DNA from: Chitinimonas viridis
GTDB lineage: Bacteria > Pseudomonadota > Gammaproteobacteria > Burkholderiales > Chitinimonadaceae
Assembly: GCF_030409555.1 (NCBI RefSeq)
Contig: NZ_JAUFPU010000008.1
Span: forward strand, 62,001 to 126,000
Length of the DNA: 64,000 nt
Direction: 5' to 3'
Shown here piece by piece: positions 1 through 8,718 of the stretch. Every line of letters begins with the position of its first letter. Positions within the stretch are counted from its first letter, which is position 1. A model generated the notes under the pieces. The model made no database searches. It was not told the DNA's origin and saw only the letters and a program-made list of their open reading frames with translations. The position numbers and the translations under genes are program-made.

Positions 1-1947
1 GTAAGTCGCGGCAACGGTCTCGCCATCAGGATCGCAGTCACCACTCCACAGCAAGACCTTGACCTGCTTGCCAGGCGGCGCCAGACGGCTGTTGATATAG
101 GCGGCCGAGCCGGAAATCTCGCGGTCCACGCTGAATTTGTAGTCCTTCAGCTGCAGGTTCATGCCGTACAGGCTGCCTTCCACCTTGCGCTTGCCGGTCA
201 GTGCCTGCCAGAAGAAGGGGTGGCTATAAGTATGGCTAGCGACTTCCACATGGGGTAGCGCAAAAATGGCACGCGAAGTCGTTTCCAGCGACTTGGCCAT
301 ACTGCTCCACAGTCCATTGGGGGAGGTCTCGCCTTCGATGACCGACACGGTGTGGGGTACCCGATAACGCTCAATGAAGTCACGCCGCATGACTTCGGCG
401 GCGGTGGGCGAGCCCGGTATCTCGGCCAGGCTGGGAAAGCCATCGCCATCGATATGGGTCAGCCATAGCCGCCGGCCATTCTCGGTGGTGGTATCGGCGA
501 TGGGCATGGCCGGCAGTTGCAAGGCGGCCTTCAGGAATTCCAGCGGCTGTATCACCCAATAGGTGTCGGTTTCATCGCCCGGCGCCAGTTCCACGACATA
601 GGGCCCAAGTGCATAGCCACCCCAGGGCGTGATGCCTACTGGGTCCTGCTGTAGATCGCCACTGGCCAGGCTAAGCCAGGCCTCGCCCTCGTTCAGCTTC
701 ATGGGCTCGAAGTTGTCGCGCTGGGGGTAGGGCTTGTGCTCAAAGCCGACGGCTGCATGTTGTCTGGTGATCCGCACGGCCTCCGTGGCATTGCCATCGC
801 GCACGCTGATGCCACGCTGCGCCATCCAGCCCGGATCGTTAAAGCCAAACCGCGATAGGATGGCCAGCGGCACCCCTTCGTTGCGGGCGCGATCAAACAG
901 GCGCTTGAGATCACCGGCACGGCTGGGCAAGTCGCCATTCAGCCAGCTGACTATGCCGGCATAGCGTCCTGCCAGGGCGATGCTGGGCAGGGGCTGCTGC
1001 ACATCCACATATTCGGGCACCAGTCCCAGATAGTTGAGCGGGGTGGCGAGAAAACGAACGTGGTCGGATTCCATCAGGTTGCCGTACTGGGCGCTGTCAT
1101 ACAGCACCAGCACACGCCGTGGCTGCACTTCAACCTGGCCTACACCCAGTATGTCGAGTTCAGGCGTGGCTACCCAGGGAATAAGCCCGCGTGCGCGGAT
1201 GCGGGCAGCCACTTCGCGGGCCTGTTGCCTATCGCCTGCGGGTACGTAGTCGATGGCAATGACGGGCAGCTTCCATTGCTCCTGTATGGGCTTGATCTGT
1301 TGCAGCAACCAGGCGCGGTCGGCTTCCGGCACCTCGCTGTATTGGCGATTGCTTGGCTGCCAGCGGGCTTCCAACGATTCAAATGCCACGCCAGCTGCAA
1401 GCCCGTGCACTTCCGGCAGTACCTCGAAACCGCGATTGAACAGCAGCTTGGCTTGTGGATACCTGGCTTTCAGGCCCTTGAGCGCGCGTATCAGGCCGGC
1501 CTGCTGGGCAGCCTGCTCCGCCGGGGTGCTGGCCAGCAGTTGCCAGGAATCCAGTGTGTCGAGAAAGAAGTGCCGCCAACCCTGCTGCCACAGGGGGGTG
1601 ATGATCTGCTCGACAAAGAAGGCCGGCCATTCAGGCTGGCTCTGGTCAATGATCTTGCCACCCCAGGCGGGGTTGCTGCTGGGAAGCCAGGCCGGGGGGA
1701 TCTTGCCGGCATAGCTGCGGCGCGCCTCCACTTCGCCGACGCTGACATAGGCGAACCAGTCGGTTTCGGCGCTGACTGCCGGCGCGGCCTTGAAGTGGTC
1801 GGGCTCCAGCACCACCCAGTCGAAGGCGCGCAGCTCATTCAAGGGGGGCTGAGCGCCATAGAAGAAAGCGACAGCAGGCTTGCCACTGGCGGTGGCCAGG
1901 CAGGCCAACAGCGCAGCGATCAGGGTACGGCAGAATTTCTGCAGCAT
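1..1947 (-). CDS. pelA: Pel polysaccharide hydrolase/deacetylase PelA (3' end outside window)
   Basis: The 649 residues visible run off the left edge; known PelA is about 950 residues, so roughly two thirds is here. The order is a signal peptide (about residues 1-22), an endo-alpha-1,4-polygalactosaminidase-like hydrolase domain (about 25-270) and the beginning of a polysaccharide deacetylase domain. Two metal-site motifs of the deacetylase are visible: HIDGDGF near residue 497 and SHTYSHP near 571. PelA is the periplasmic enzyme that partly deacetylates and trims Pel, a GalNAc-rich biofilm polysaccharide. The ATG lies 7 nt after the stop of the epimerase gene, so the two are co-transcribed leftwards. 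The reading is from the sequence; the function rests on family knowledge. The other pel genes should follow beyond position 1. Confidence 0.87.
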   Translation of the reverse strand, partial: MLQKFCRTLIAALLACLATASGKPAVAFFYGAQPPLNELRAFDWVVLEPDHFKAAPAVSAETDWFAYVSVGEVEARRSYAGKIPPAWLPSSNPAWGGKIIDQSQPEWPAFFVEQIITPLWQQGWRHFFLDTLDSWQLLASTPAEQAAQQAGLIRALKGLKARYPQAKLLFNRGFEVLPEVHGLAAGVAFESLEARWQPSNRQYSEVPEADRAWLLQQIKPIQEQWKLPVIAIDYVPAGDRQQAREVAARIRARGLIPWVATPELDILGVGQVEVQPRRVLVLYDSAQYGNLMESDHVRFLATPLNYLGLVPEYVDVQQPLPSIALAGRYAGIVSWLNGDLPSRAGDLKRLFDRARNEGVPLAILSRFGFNDPGWMAQRGISVRDGNATEAVRITRQHAAVGFEHKPYPQRDNFEPMKLNEGEAWLSLASGDLQQDPVGITPWGGYALGPYVVELAPGDETDTYWVIQPLEFLKAALQLPAMPIADTTTENGRRLWLTHIDGDGFPSLAEIPGSPTAAEVMRRDFIERYRVPHTVSVIEGETSPNGLWSSMAKSLETTSRAIFALPHVEVASHTYSHPFFWQALTGKRKVEGSLYGMNLQLKDYKFSVDREISGSAAYINSRLAPPGKQVKVLLWSGDCDPDGETVAATY

Positions 1948-1954
1948 AGGTCGC

Positions 1955-2866
1955 TTAGCCGGCCAGCAGCTTGGCCAGGCCTTGTTCCAGGGTGACGAAG
2001 TCAATGTGCCCAAGCGCAGCCAGCAAGGCGCTGTTTTGCGCGGCGGAGTGAACAATGTCGCCTGTACGTGCGGGTTGATGGCTGACATCGAGCTGCTTGC
2101 CGATCACCTGCCCGAAGCTGGCAATGACCTGATTGAGGGTACGGCTTTGGCCTGTGGCAACATTCAATACCCCGGTCTGATCGGCGAACAGGGCACGCCG
2201 GTTGGCCTCGGCTACATCGCCGACATAGATGAAGTCGCGGGTTTGCTGGCCATCGCCAAAGACCAGCAGGGTGGCTTGCTGCTCGATCCGCTCCTTGAAC
2301 TTGGACAGCACGCCTGCGTAGGGTGAGCGCGCGTCCTGGCGCGGGCCAAACACATTGAAGTAGCGCAAGCCCAGGCAGGACATGCCGTAGAGTTCGGCGT
2401 AGAGCTTGGCATACTGGTCATTGACCAGTTTTTCGAGGCCATAGGGCGAGGCGGGGTGGACCGCCGAGTGCTCGCTGAGCGGTAGCGTTATGGGTTGACC
2501 ATAGACAGCCGCCGAGGAGGCATAGACAAAGCGCTGGACGCCAGCCTGGCGTGCGGCATCCAGCACATTGATGAAGCCAGTGAGATTACGTTCGGCCGAG
2601 GTAGGCGGTGCATCCACCGAGGCTTGCACCGAGACTTGCGCTGCCAGGTGCAGGACGCGATCAACGCCCTGCATGGCATGCATGACTGCCTGGGGGTTGC
2701 GGATATCGCCTATCAACAGTTCCAGCTGGGGGTGGTCTGGCAGGTTGTTGGGCCGGCCGGTACTGAGATCGTCCAGTACACGTACTGCATGGCCCTGCAA
2801 GAGCAGGTTCTCAACCGTGTGTGAGCCGATGAAGCCTGCGCCGCCAGTGACCAGTATCTTGCTCAT
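1955..2866 (-). CDS. pelX: NAD-dependent epimerase, PelX-like UDP-GlcNAc C4-epimerase
   Basis: This is a 303-residue extended short-chain dehydrogenase. The N-terminus has the NAD-binding motif TGGAGFIGS (residues 7-15), followed by SSAAVYG, which carries the catalytic Ser, and YGLEK, which carries the YxxxK pair. GalE-type enzymes of this size interconvert UDP-Glc(NAc) and UDP-Gal(NAc). Because pelA follows 7 nt downstream, the best guess is PelX, which supplies UDP-GalNAc for Pel synthesis in some Pseudomonas and Betaproteobacteria. It is apparently the first gene of the operon, with a 429-bp upstream gap. A generic GalE/WbpP-like role cannot be excluded from sequence alone. Confidence 0.8.
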   Translation of the reverse strand: MSKILVTGGAGFIGSHTVENLLLQGHAVRVLDDLSTGRPNNLPDHPQLELLIGDIRNPQAVMHAMQGVDRVLHLAAQVSVQASVDAPPTSAERNLTGFINVLDAARQAGVQRFVYASSAAVYGQPITLPLSEHSAVHPASPYGLEKLVNDQYAKLYAELYGMSCLGLRYFNVFGPRQDARSPYAGVLSKFKERIEQQATLLVFGDGQQTRDFIYVGDVAEANRRALFADQTGVLNVATGQSRTLNQVIASFGQVIGKQLDVSHQPARTGDIVHSAAQNSALLAALGHIDFVTLEQGLAKLLAG

Positions 2867-3295
2867 GCCCCAACCCTTCTTGCCCTAGTATGCAATGTTG
2901 ATTCAGGCACGCATTGGAACAGGCTTGCCTGCTGCGCACAACAAGACTATTCGAACCTGCTGATATGCCCGCATAGCATTGATGCTGCTGGTTTCATGAC
3001 ATTGGAATATTAGCCAGCCAGTAGGCCGTGGTAGCCCTTGGTTTCTTGCCTGTCATAACAAGAATAGGTGCTTGTGGATAAGTCAGTGGTGAAAGCTGGA
3101 TGCCATGATGAATATATTTTTACCCTATGTGACTGAAGTGCAGCAGTAAGCGCCTGTTCACGATTTTTTCGCCCCGGGTTAAAACTCGTTAGCAGCCTCT
3201 ATAGGCTCGACAAGCCGGGCCTGCCCATAGAAAATCCGCCACCGCGCTAGGTAGCGCGCCCAGCAACGCAGTCCAATCAATCCGGAAGACACGAC
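2867..3295. other. Intergenic region between pelX and cmk
   Basis: This 429-bp gap separates divergent genes, so promoters for both the pel operon and cmk should lie here. An AT-rich block sits around 3105-3125. A degenerate copy of the short palindromic repeat lies at 3147-3201. I see no open reading frame with coding character and no RNA gene. Confidence 0.6.
3147..3201. repeat. Short palindromic repeat (family 1), degenerate copy
   Basis: The left arm TAAGCGCCTGTTCACGAT differs by one base from the arm of the intact copies. The centre keeps TTTTTTCGCCCCGGG. The right arm has decayed (AAAACTCGTTAGCAGCCTCT against AAAAGATCGTGAACAGGCTC). It lies about 95 bp upstream of cmk, in a divergent gap, unlike the three fuller copies, which are between convergent genes. 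Confidence 0.65.
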
Positions 3296-3961
3296 ATGCA
3301 CCTTATCCCTGTCATTGCCATCGATGGCCCATCTGCTTCGGGCAAGGGTACGGTTGCCGCGCGCGTGGCGGCGGCATTGGGTTGGCACTACCTGGACAGT
3401 GGTGCGCTTTATAGGCTCACCGCCCTGGCGGTATTGCAGCGAGGCCTGCAACTGGATGATGCCCAGCAGGTAACCGCGGTCGCTGCGGCACTGGATGTGA
3501 GTTTTCTGGAGGGCATGATCTTGCTGGATGGCGAGGATGCCACGGAGTTGATACGCGCCGAGGCCGTGGGTGAGGCGGCCTCCAAGGTGGCGGTATTGCC
3601 CTCGGTACGGGCGGCCTTGCTGCAGCGGCAACGTGACTTTGCCCGTGCGCCAGGCCTGGTCGCCGATGGACGGGATATGGGTTCAGCGGTGTTCCCCGAG
3701 GCCACATTGAAGGTGTTTTTGACCGCCAGTGCAGAAGAACGCGCCAGTCGGCGCTATAAGCAGTTGATTGCAAAAGGGGAATCGGTTAACATCTTGCAGA
3801 TTTTGCAGGACATAGAGCAGCGGGATGCGCGCGATCGCGCCCGCAGCGTAGCGCCGTTGCAGCAATTGCCTGATGCGCATTTGCTGGATACGACGCAATT
3901 ATCCATAGAGCAGGCCGTCAAGGCTGTGCTTGATTGGTGGCAGGCGGTTTCGCCCGAATAA
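3296..3961 (+). CDS. cmk: Cytidylate kinase
   Basis: This 221-residue protein phosphorylates CMP and dCMP with ATP in pyrimidine nucleotide salvage. The P-loop GPSASGKGT is at residues 11-19, followed by [10 protein letters not shown], the typical Cmk sequence after the P-loop. [13 protein letters not shown] is the conserved substrate-binding segment, and the RRYKQL lid region is present. Length and sequence fit the bacterial Cmk family throughout. The ATG is preceded by GGAAG at a suitable distance. The gene is followed 130 bp later by rpsA, a very common neighbour in Proteobacteria. Confidence 0.96.
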   Translation: MHLIPVIAIDGPSASGKGTVAARVAAALGWHYLDSGALYRLTALAVLQRGLQLDDAQQVTAVAAALDVSFLEGMILLDGEDATELIRAEAVGEAASKVAVLPSVRAALLQRQRDFARAPGLVADGRDMGSAVFPEATLKVFLTASAEERASRRYKQLIAKGESVNILQILQDIEQRDARDRARSVAPLQQLPDAHLLDTTQLSIEQAVKAVLDWWQAVSPE

Positions 3962-4091
3962 GCGGGCAAACTGTCGTAGCGATACCAGGTCGCTGCGGCA
4001 GCAAAGGTGCCGGTACTTGCGCAAGGCAGGTCCGGCGTTTCACAACTTGACCCCACAGGCAGTACACGTGGGCTATCTGGATAAATCTGAA

Positions 4092-5792
4092 ATGACTACC
4101 GAAGTTTCTTCCATGGAAAGTTTTGCCGCCCTCTTCGAGGAAAGCCTGGCGCGCCAAGAGATGCGCACCGGCGAAGTAATCACTGCTGAAGTGGTTGCCG
4201 TCGAAGACAAGGTGGTGATCGTCAACGCCGGCCTGAAGTCCGAGTCGCTGATCGACATCAATGAATTCAAGAACGACCAAGGCGTGGTTGACGTCAAGGT
4301 TGGCGACTTCGTGCAAGTTGCCATCGACAGCGTTGAAAACGGTTTCGGCGAGACCAAGCTGTCGCGCGACAAGGCCAAGCGCCTGGCCGCCTGGATAGAC
4401 CTGGAAGAAGCGCTGGAGCAAGGCGTCATCAAGACCGGTCTGATCTCGGGCAAGGTCAAGGGCGGTCTGACCGTCATGATCAACGGCATCCGCGCCTTCC
4501 TGCCGGGTTCGCTGGTCGACATCCGTCCGATCAAGGACACCACGCCTTTCGAAGGCAAGGACATCGAGTTCAAGGTTATCAAGCTGGACCGCAAGCGCAA
4601 CAACGTGGTTGTGTCGCGCCGTGCCGTGCTGGAAGAGACCATGGGCGAAGAGCGCGAAAAGCTGCTGTCCACCCTGTCCGAAGGCGCTACCGTCAAGGGT
4701 ATCGTCAAGAACATCACCGACTACGGTGCATTCGTGGACCTGGGCGGTATCGATGGCCTGCTGCACATCACCGATCTGGCCTGGCGCCGTGTCAAGCACC
4801 CGAGCGAAGTGCTCACCGTCGGTGACGAAGTTACCGCCAAGGTGCTCAAGTTCGACCAAGAGAAGAACCGCGTTTCCCTGGGCCTCAAGCAGCTCGGCGA
4901 AGATCCGTGGGTGGGCCTGGCTCGCCGCTACCCGCAGAGCACCCGCCTGTTCGGTAAGGTTACCAACATCACCGACTACGGCGCCTTCGTTGAAATCGAA
5001 CAAGGTATCGAAGGTCTGGTCCACGTGTCCGAAATGGACTGGACCAACAAGAACATCCACCCGACCAAGGTCGTCCAACTGGGCGATGAAGTTGAAGTGA
5101 TGATTCTGGAGATCGACGAAGACCGTCGTCGTATCAGCCTGGGCATGAAGCAGTGCATGGCCAACCCCTGGGACGATTTCCAGGCTTCCTACAAGAAGGG
5201 CGACAAGATCAAGGGCGCCATCAAGTCGATTACCGACTTTGGTGTGTTCATTGGTCTGCCAGGCGGCATCGATGGCCTGGTTCACCTGTCCGACCTGTCC
5301 TGGAACCTGCCAGGCGAAGAAGCTGTTCGCAACTACAAGAAGGGCGACGAAGTGGAAGCCATCGTGCTGTCCATCGACGTCGAGCGCGAGCGCATCTCCA
5401 TGGGCATCAAGCAAATGGAAGGTGATCCGTTCAACAACTTCGTGTCGACCAACGACAAGGGCGCTATCGTCAAGGGTATCGTCAAGTCGCTGGACGCCAA
5501 GGGTGCCGTTGTTGCCCTGTCCGAAGAAGTTGAAGGCTACCTGCGTGCAACCGAAGTCTCGCGCGACCGCGTTGAGAACATCGGTACCGTGCTGAAGGAA
5601 GGCGACGAAGTCGAAGCCATGATCATCAACGTTGATCGCAAGAACCGCTCGATCAACCTGTCGATCAAGGCCAAGGATCAGTCGGATGACTCCAGCGCCA
5701 TGACCAAGCTGGCCGGTGAATCGGCTGGCAATGCTGGCACGACCAGCCTGGGTGCACTGCTGAAGGCCAAGCTCTCGGGCAACCAAGAGTAA
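4092..5792 (+). CDS. rpsA: 30S ribosomal protein S1
   Basis: The protein has six S1 RNA-binding domains (roughly residues 30-96, 114-180, 201-269, 286-356, 373-443 and 460-529), as in other proteobacterial S1 proteins. It binds mRNA leaders and delivers them to the 30S subunit. With ATG 4092 it is 566 residues; an internal ATG at 4113 would give 559, closer to the E. coli length of 557. Neither start has a strong ribosome-binding site, which is usual for this autoregulated gene. The sequence closely resembles Neisseria S1, for example the C-terminal [15 protein letters not shown] segment. Codons are strongly biased to the preferred set (Ile almost always ATC), as expected for high expression. 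Confidence 0.97.
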   Translation: MTTEVSSMESFAALFEESLARQEMRTGEVITAEVVAVEDKVVIVNAGLKSESLIDINEFKNDQGVVDVKVGDFVQVAIDSVENGFGETKLSRDKAKRLAAWIDLEEALEQGVIKTGLISGKVKGGLTVMINGIRAFLPGSLVDIRPIKDTTPFEGKDIEFKVIKLDRKRNNVVVSRRAVLEETMGEEREKLLSTLSEGATVKGIVKNITDYGAFVDLGGIDGLLHITDLAWRRVKHPSEVLTVGDEVTAKVLKFDQEKNRVSLGLKQLGEDPWVGLARRYPQSTRLFGKVTNITDYGAFVEIEQGIEGLVHVSEMDWTNKNIHPTKVVQLGDEVEVMILEIDEDRRRISLGMKQCMANPWDDFQASYKKGDKIKGAIKSITDFGVFIGLPGGIDGLVHLSDLSWNLPGEEAVRNYKKGDEVEAIVLSIDVERERISMGIKQMEGDPFNNFVSTNDKGAIVKGIVKSLDAKGAVVALSEEVEGYLRATEVSRDRVENIGTVLKEGDEVEAMIINVDRKNRSINLSIKAKDQSDDSSAMTKLAGESAGNAGTTSLGALLKAKLSGNQE

Positions 5793-5816
5793 TCGGCGAT
5801 GTCGTCCGGTAGCCCC

Positions 5817-6104
5817 ATGACCAAGTCCGAGCTGATCGCCAAGCTGGCGGAGCGTTACCCGCAGCTCGTGGCGAAGGACGCCGAACTGGCCGTGAAGACG
5901 ATACTTGATGCCATGGCCAGCAGTCTGGCCAGTGGTCAACGTATCGAAATTAGGGGGTTCGGCAGCTTTGACCTGAACTACCGGCCGCCACGTGTGGGGC
6001 GCAATCCGAAATCCGGGACGAAAGTCGCGGTGCCGGAGAAGTACGTGCCCCACTTCAAGGCCGGTAAAGAGCTGCGCGAGCGAGTGGACGGCCAGGAGGC
6101 ATAA
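5817..6104 (+). CDS. ihfB: Integration host factor subunit beta
   Basis: At 95 residues this is a standard IHF-beta. It begins [11 protein letters not shown] and contains IEIRGFGSF and the DNA-intercalating arm segment RxGRNPKSG, then the conserved [12 protein letters not shown] end. With an alpha subunit, encoded elsewhere, it bends DNA at promoters and recombination sites. ATG 5817 was preferred to an upstream in-frame ATG at 5799 because it matches the family N-terminus. It lies 24 nt after rpsA, the usual arrangement, and a strong hairpin terminator follows. Confidence 0.96.
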   Translation: MTKSELIAKLAERYPQLVAKDAELAVKTILDAMASSLASGQRIEIRGFGSFDLNYRPPRVGRNPKSGTKVAVPEKYVPHFKAGKELRERVDGQEA

Positions 6105-6451
6105 AGCCTGGTTGTTCCATCGGACTTGCATCCAGTAAGAAAACGCGACGTCGCAAGGCGTCGCGTTTTTCTTTTGTGCAGGCCCAGGCCTGGCCGAGAG
6201 CTGGCTAGGCACTGAAGCCTTGGAAAAGAGGAAGCGCATGCACACGCCTGCTAGGGTGGGGAAAGTAGGTGGAGCCCGCTGATTCTGGCTGTGCTGACGT
6301 TCTGCGCCAGGGTCTTGCTGGTGTTTGTGCCAGCGTCGCCAACCCGCCATGACGCGGGTCCATAACAGGCGCGGAACCAAGTAAAACAGATGGCATGCCC
6401 GCTTCCCTGGCGACCTCGGCTAAAATGAGGGTCTATTCCGTGGAGCTGCCC
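6105..6451 (+). other. Intergenic region between ihfB and lapA
   Basis: The 347-bp gap holds the ihfB terminator at 6139-6175 and, near its right end, a possible -10 element TAAAAT at 6421-6426 just upstream of the lapA start. No coding region is supported in the rest. Confidence 0.5.
6139..6175 (+). terminator. Rho-independent terminator after ihfB
   Basis: The stem AAACGCGACG pairs with CGTCGCGTTT around an eight-base loop and is followed by TTCTTTT. It lies 35 nt after the ihfB stop and would end the rpsA-ihfB transcript. Confidence 0.85.
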
Positions 6452-6760
6452 GTGCGCTATCTCGCTTGGTTCATCAAGATTGCCCTGTTTTTGTTCCTGT
6501 TTGCCTTTGCCATCAAGAATATGGCCATGGTGACCTTGCATGGCCTGCTGGACATGCAGTGGCAAGCGCCGCTGGCGCTGGTGCTGTTTGGCGCCTTTGT
6601 GCTGGGTGCCCTGGCAGGTGTGCTGGCCATGTTGCTGCAGGTGGCGCGGCTCAAGCGTGAACTACAGCAGCTGAAGCAGCACAAAGAGAGCGGCGTACCC
6701 GCAGTGATGGAGCCGGTAGACCGGGTAGAGCCGTCGGTGCCGCTGGATGCGGTGATCTGA
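6452..6760 (+). CDS. lapA: Lipopolysaccharide assembly protein A domain protein (LapA)
   Basis: With the GTG at 6452 the protein is 102 residues. It has two membrane helices (about residues 3-22 and 38-62), then a basic amphipathic or coiled tail (LKRELQQLKQHKES). This is the LapA (YciS, DUF1049) pattern, an inner-membrane partner of LapB in controlling LpxC and LPS amount. GTG 6452 was chosen because GGAG lies 6 nt upstream and a TAAAAT box lies before it; an ATG at 6425 would overlap that box and add nine unusual residues. lapB follows 25 nt downstream. Confidence 0.85.
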   Translation: MRYLAWFIKIALFLFLFAFAIKNMAMVTLHGLLDMQWQAPLALVLFGAFVLGALAGVLAMLLQVARLKRELQQLKQHKESGVPAVMEPVDRVEPSVPLDAVI

Positions 6761-6785
6761 GCAAAACAATAACAAGGAATTACCT

Positions 6786-7949
6786 GTGGAATTCGAAGCC
6801 TGGTGGCTGATACTTTTCCCGTTGTGTTTCGGCCTGGGCTGGTTGGCTGCACGCGTTGACATACGGCATATTCTGTCCGATTCAAAACTGCTACCCCGGC
6901 AATACTTCGAGGGCCTCAACCATTTGCTGAACGAGCGCACCGACAAGGCCGTCGATGTGTTTGTTGATCTGGCACGCAACCATAGCGAGACCATAGAGCT
7001 GCAGTTTGCTCTGGGCCATCTATTTCGCAAGAAAGGTGAAATCGAGCGCGCCATACGGATGCACCAGAAGCTGCTGGCTCGGCCTGAACTCAAGCTCTTC
7101 GACAAGCAGTCTGCCACCTTTGAGCTGGCGCTGGATTTCATGAAGGCTGGCCTGTTCGACCGGGCGGAGGAACTGTTTGGCAAGCTCGATGACACTGAGT
7201 TTGCCCGTGCAGCCCGGCGCCACCTGCTGGATATCTACCAGCAGGAGAAAGAGTGGCACAAGGCGATTGAGACCGCGCAACAGTTGCGCGATACCAGCCA
7301 TACCTACCAGCACGAAATCGCCGAGTTCTATTGCGAACTGGCCACGGCGGCCATGACACGATCACAGCCGCAGGAGGCCAGGCAGTTTCTGCAGCAGGCA
7401 CTGGCTGAGCATCGCAAGTGTGTGCGGGCCAATCTGTTGCTGGGCGAGCTGGCAGCCAATGAGGGGCAGTATGAAGCTGCCATCGATGCCTGGCTCAAGA
7501 TAGAGTCGCAGGATCATCGCTTCCTTCCCTTTGCCGCACGCAAATTGCTGGATGCCTATGACAAGCTGGCCAAGCCCGAAGAGGGCACCGCCTTGCTCAA
7601 GGGCTTTCTCTCCACCTACCCCGAGCTGGATATGCTCGATGTGGTTGTGGAGCGCATTGCCGCCCAGGAATCGGAGCCGGCCGCCTATGAATGGCTGCGC
7701 GAGGAATTGCGACGCAATCCCAATATGACGGGCTTGCTCAAGCTGCTGGAGGCCCAGGCCAAGGCTGCGCCGCCAGAGCGGCAGGCCGAACTCGATACCA
7801 TGCTGCGGCTGACCCAGGAGTCGACGCGTGGACTCAGCATGTACCACTGTGCCTCCTGCGGCTTCAAGGCGCGCCAGTATTTCTGGCGCTGTCCTGCCTG
7901 CAATGACTGGGAGCGCTTCCTGCCGGCCCGTGGCCAGACCCGTTCCTGA
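6786..7949 (+). CDS. lapB: Lipopolysaccharide assembly protein LapB (YciM), TPR protein
   Basis: This 387-residue protein has an N-terminal membrane anchor (about residues 5-20), a long array of tetratricopeptide repeats (about 36-340) and a C-terminal rubredoxin-like zinc knuckle with Cys355, Cys358, Cys369 and Cys372 (CASC...CPAC). This is the exact architecture of LapB/YciM, which links FtsH to LpxC degradation and so sets LPS synthesis. The start is GTG 6786 with AAGGAAT upstream. It is co-transcribed with lapA and followed 32 nt later by pyrF, a common betaproteobacterial order. Confidence 0.94.
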   Translation: MEFEAWWLILFPLCFGLGWLAARVDIRHILSDSKLLPRQYFEGLNHLLNERTDKAVDVFVDLARNHSETIELQFALGHLFRKKGEIERAIRMHQKLLARPELKLFDKQSATFELALDFMKAGLFDRAEELFGKLDDTEFARAARRHLLDIYQQEKEWHKAIETAQQLRDTSHTYQHEIAEFYCELATAAMTRSQPQEARQFLQQALAEHRKCVRANLLLGELAANEGQYEAAIDAWLKIESQDHRFLPFAARKLLDAYDKLAKPEEGTALLKGFLSTYPELDMLDVVVERIAAQESEPAAYEWLREELRRNPNMTGLLKLLEAQAKAAPPERQAELDTMLRLTQESTRGLSMYHCASCGFKARQYFWRCPACNDWERFLPARGQTRS

Positions 7950-7981
7950 TCGTGCCATCCCTTTACCATTGAGAACCCGCC

Positions 7982-8683
7982 ATGACCGTTCACGATCCCA
8001 AGATCATTGTTGCCCTGGATTTCCATGATGCCGCTGCCGCGCTGGCCTTTGCCGACAAGGTGAATCCTGCGCTCTGCCGGCTCAAGGTGGGCAAGGAGCT
8101 GTTTACCGCCGCCGGCCCTGCGCTGGTGGAACAGCTGGTGGGCCGCGGCTATGAGGTTTTCCTGGACCTGAAATTCCACGATATCCCCAATACCGTCGCC
8201 CAGGCCGTCAAGGTGGCTGCCAGGCTGGGCGTCTGGATGGTGAACGTGCATGCCTCCGGCGGCCGCAAGATGATGCTTGCCGCCCGTGATGCGCTCGATG
8301 GCGAGCCCAATCGCCCGTTGCTGATTGCGGTGACGGTGCTGACCAGCATGGATGGTGCGGACCTGGCGGAGATGGGTATGCCCGAACCCGCCGTGCAGGT
8401 GCCCCTGCTGGCGCGCCTGGCGCTGGAATGTGACCTGGACGGGGTGGTCTGCTCGGCCCAGGAAGCCTTTGTGTTGAAGAAGCTATGCGGTAACGATTTC
8501 AAGCTGGTGACGCCCGGTATCCGCCCTTTGGGCAGTGCTGCCGGGGACCAGAGTCGGGTGATGACACCCGAGGCAGCCTTGGAGGCCGGTGCCGACTATC
8601 TGGTGATAGGCCGCCCAATTACCCAAAGCGCCGACCCTGTCGCAACACTGCAATCCATACACGCTAGTCTCGCCGCTATCTGA
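7982..8683 (+). CDS. pyrF: Orotidine 5'-phosphate decarboxylase
   Basis: At 233 residues this is a class I OMP decarboxylase, converting OMP to UMP in pyrimidine synthesis. The substrate and catalytic motif [10 protein letters not shown] lies at residues 62-71, with Asp62, Lys64 and Asp67 as the charged network. The C-terminal phosphate-binding segment [11 protein letters not shown] is present. ATG 7982 is preceded by GAGAACCC. It lies between lapB and ugd in what looks like one operon; UMP production leads to the UDP-sugars used by the next gene. Confidence 0.96.
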   Translation: MTVHDPKIIVALDFHDAAAALAFADKVNPALCRLKVGKELFTAAGPALVEQLVGRGYEVFLDLKFHDIPNTVAQAVKVAARLGVWMVNVHASGGRKMMLAARDALDGEPNRPLLIAVTVLTSMDGADLAEMGMPEPAVQVPLLARLALECDLDGVVCSAQEAFVLKKLCGNDFKLVTPGIRPLGSAAGDQSRVMTPEAALEAGADYLVIGRPITQSADPVATLQSIHASLAAI

Positions 8684-8718
8684 GGGGCATGGGCCCCGCA
8701 TTAGCGGAGCGCAAACGC

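Noticed and set aside
1060-1995. Open frame of 311 codons on the plus strand
   Set aside because: It is antisense to pelA, which has clear hydrolase and deacetylase motifs.
3918-6380. Open frame of 820 codons on the minus strand
   Set aside because: It is antisense to cmk end, rpsA and ihfB, whose strong codon bias removes stops; no recognisable domain or ribosome-binding site.
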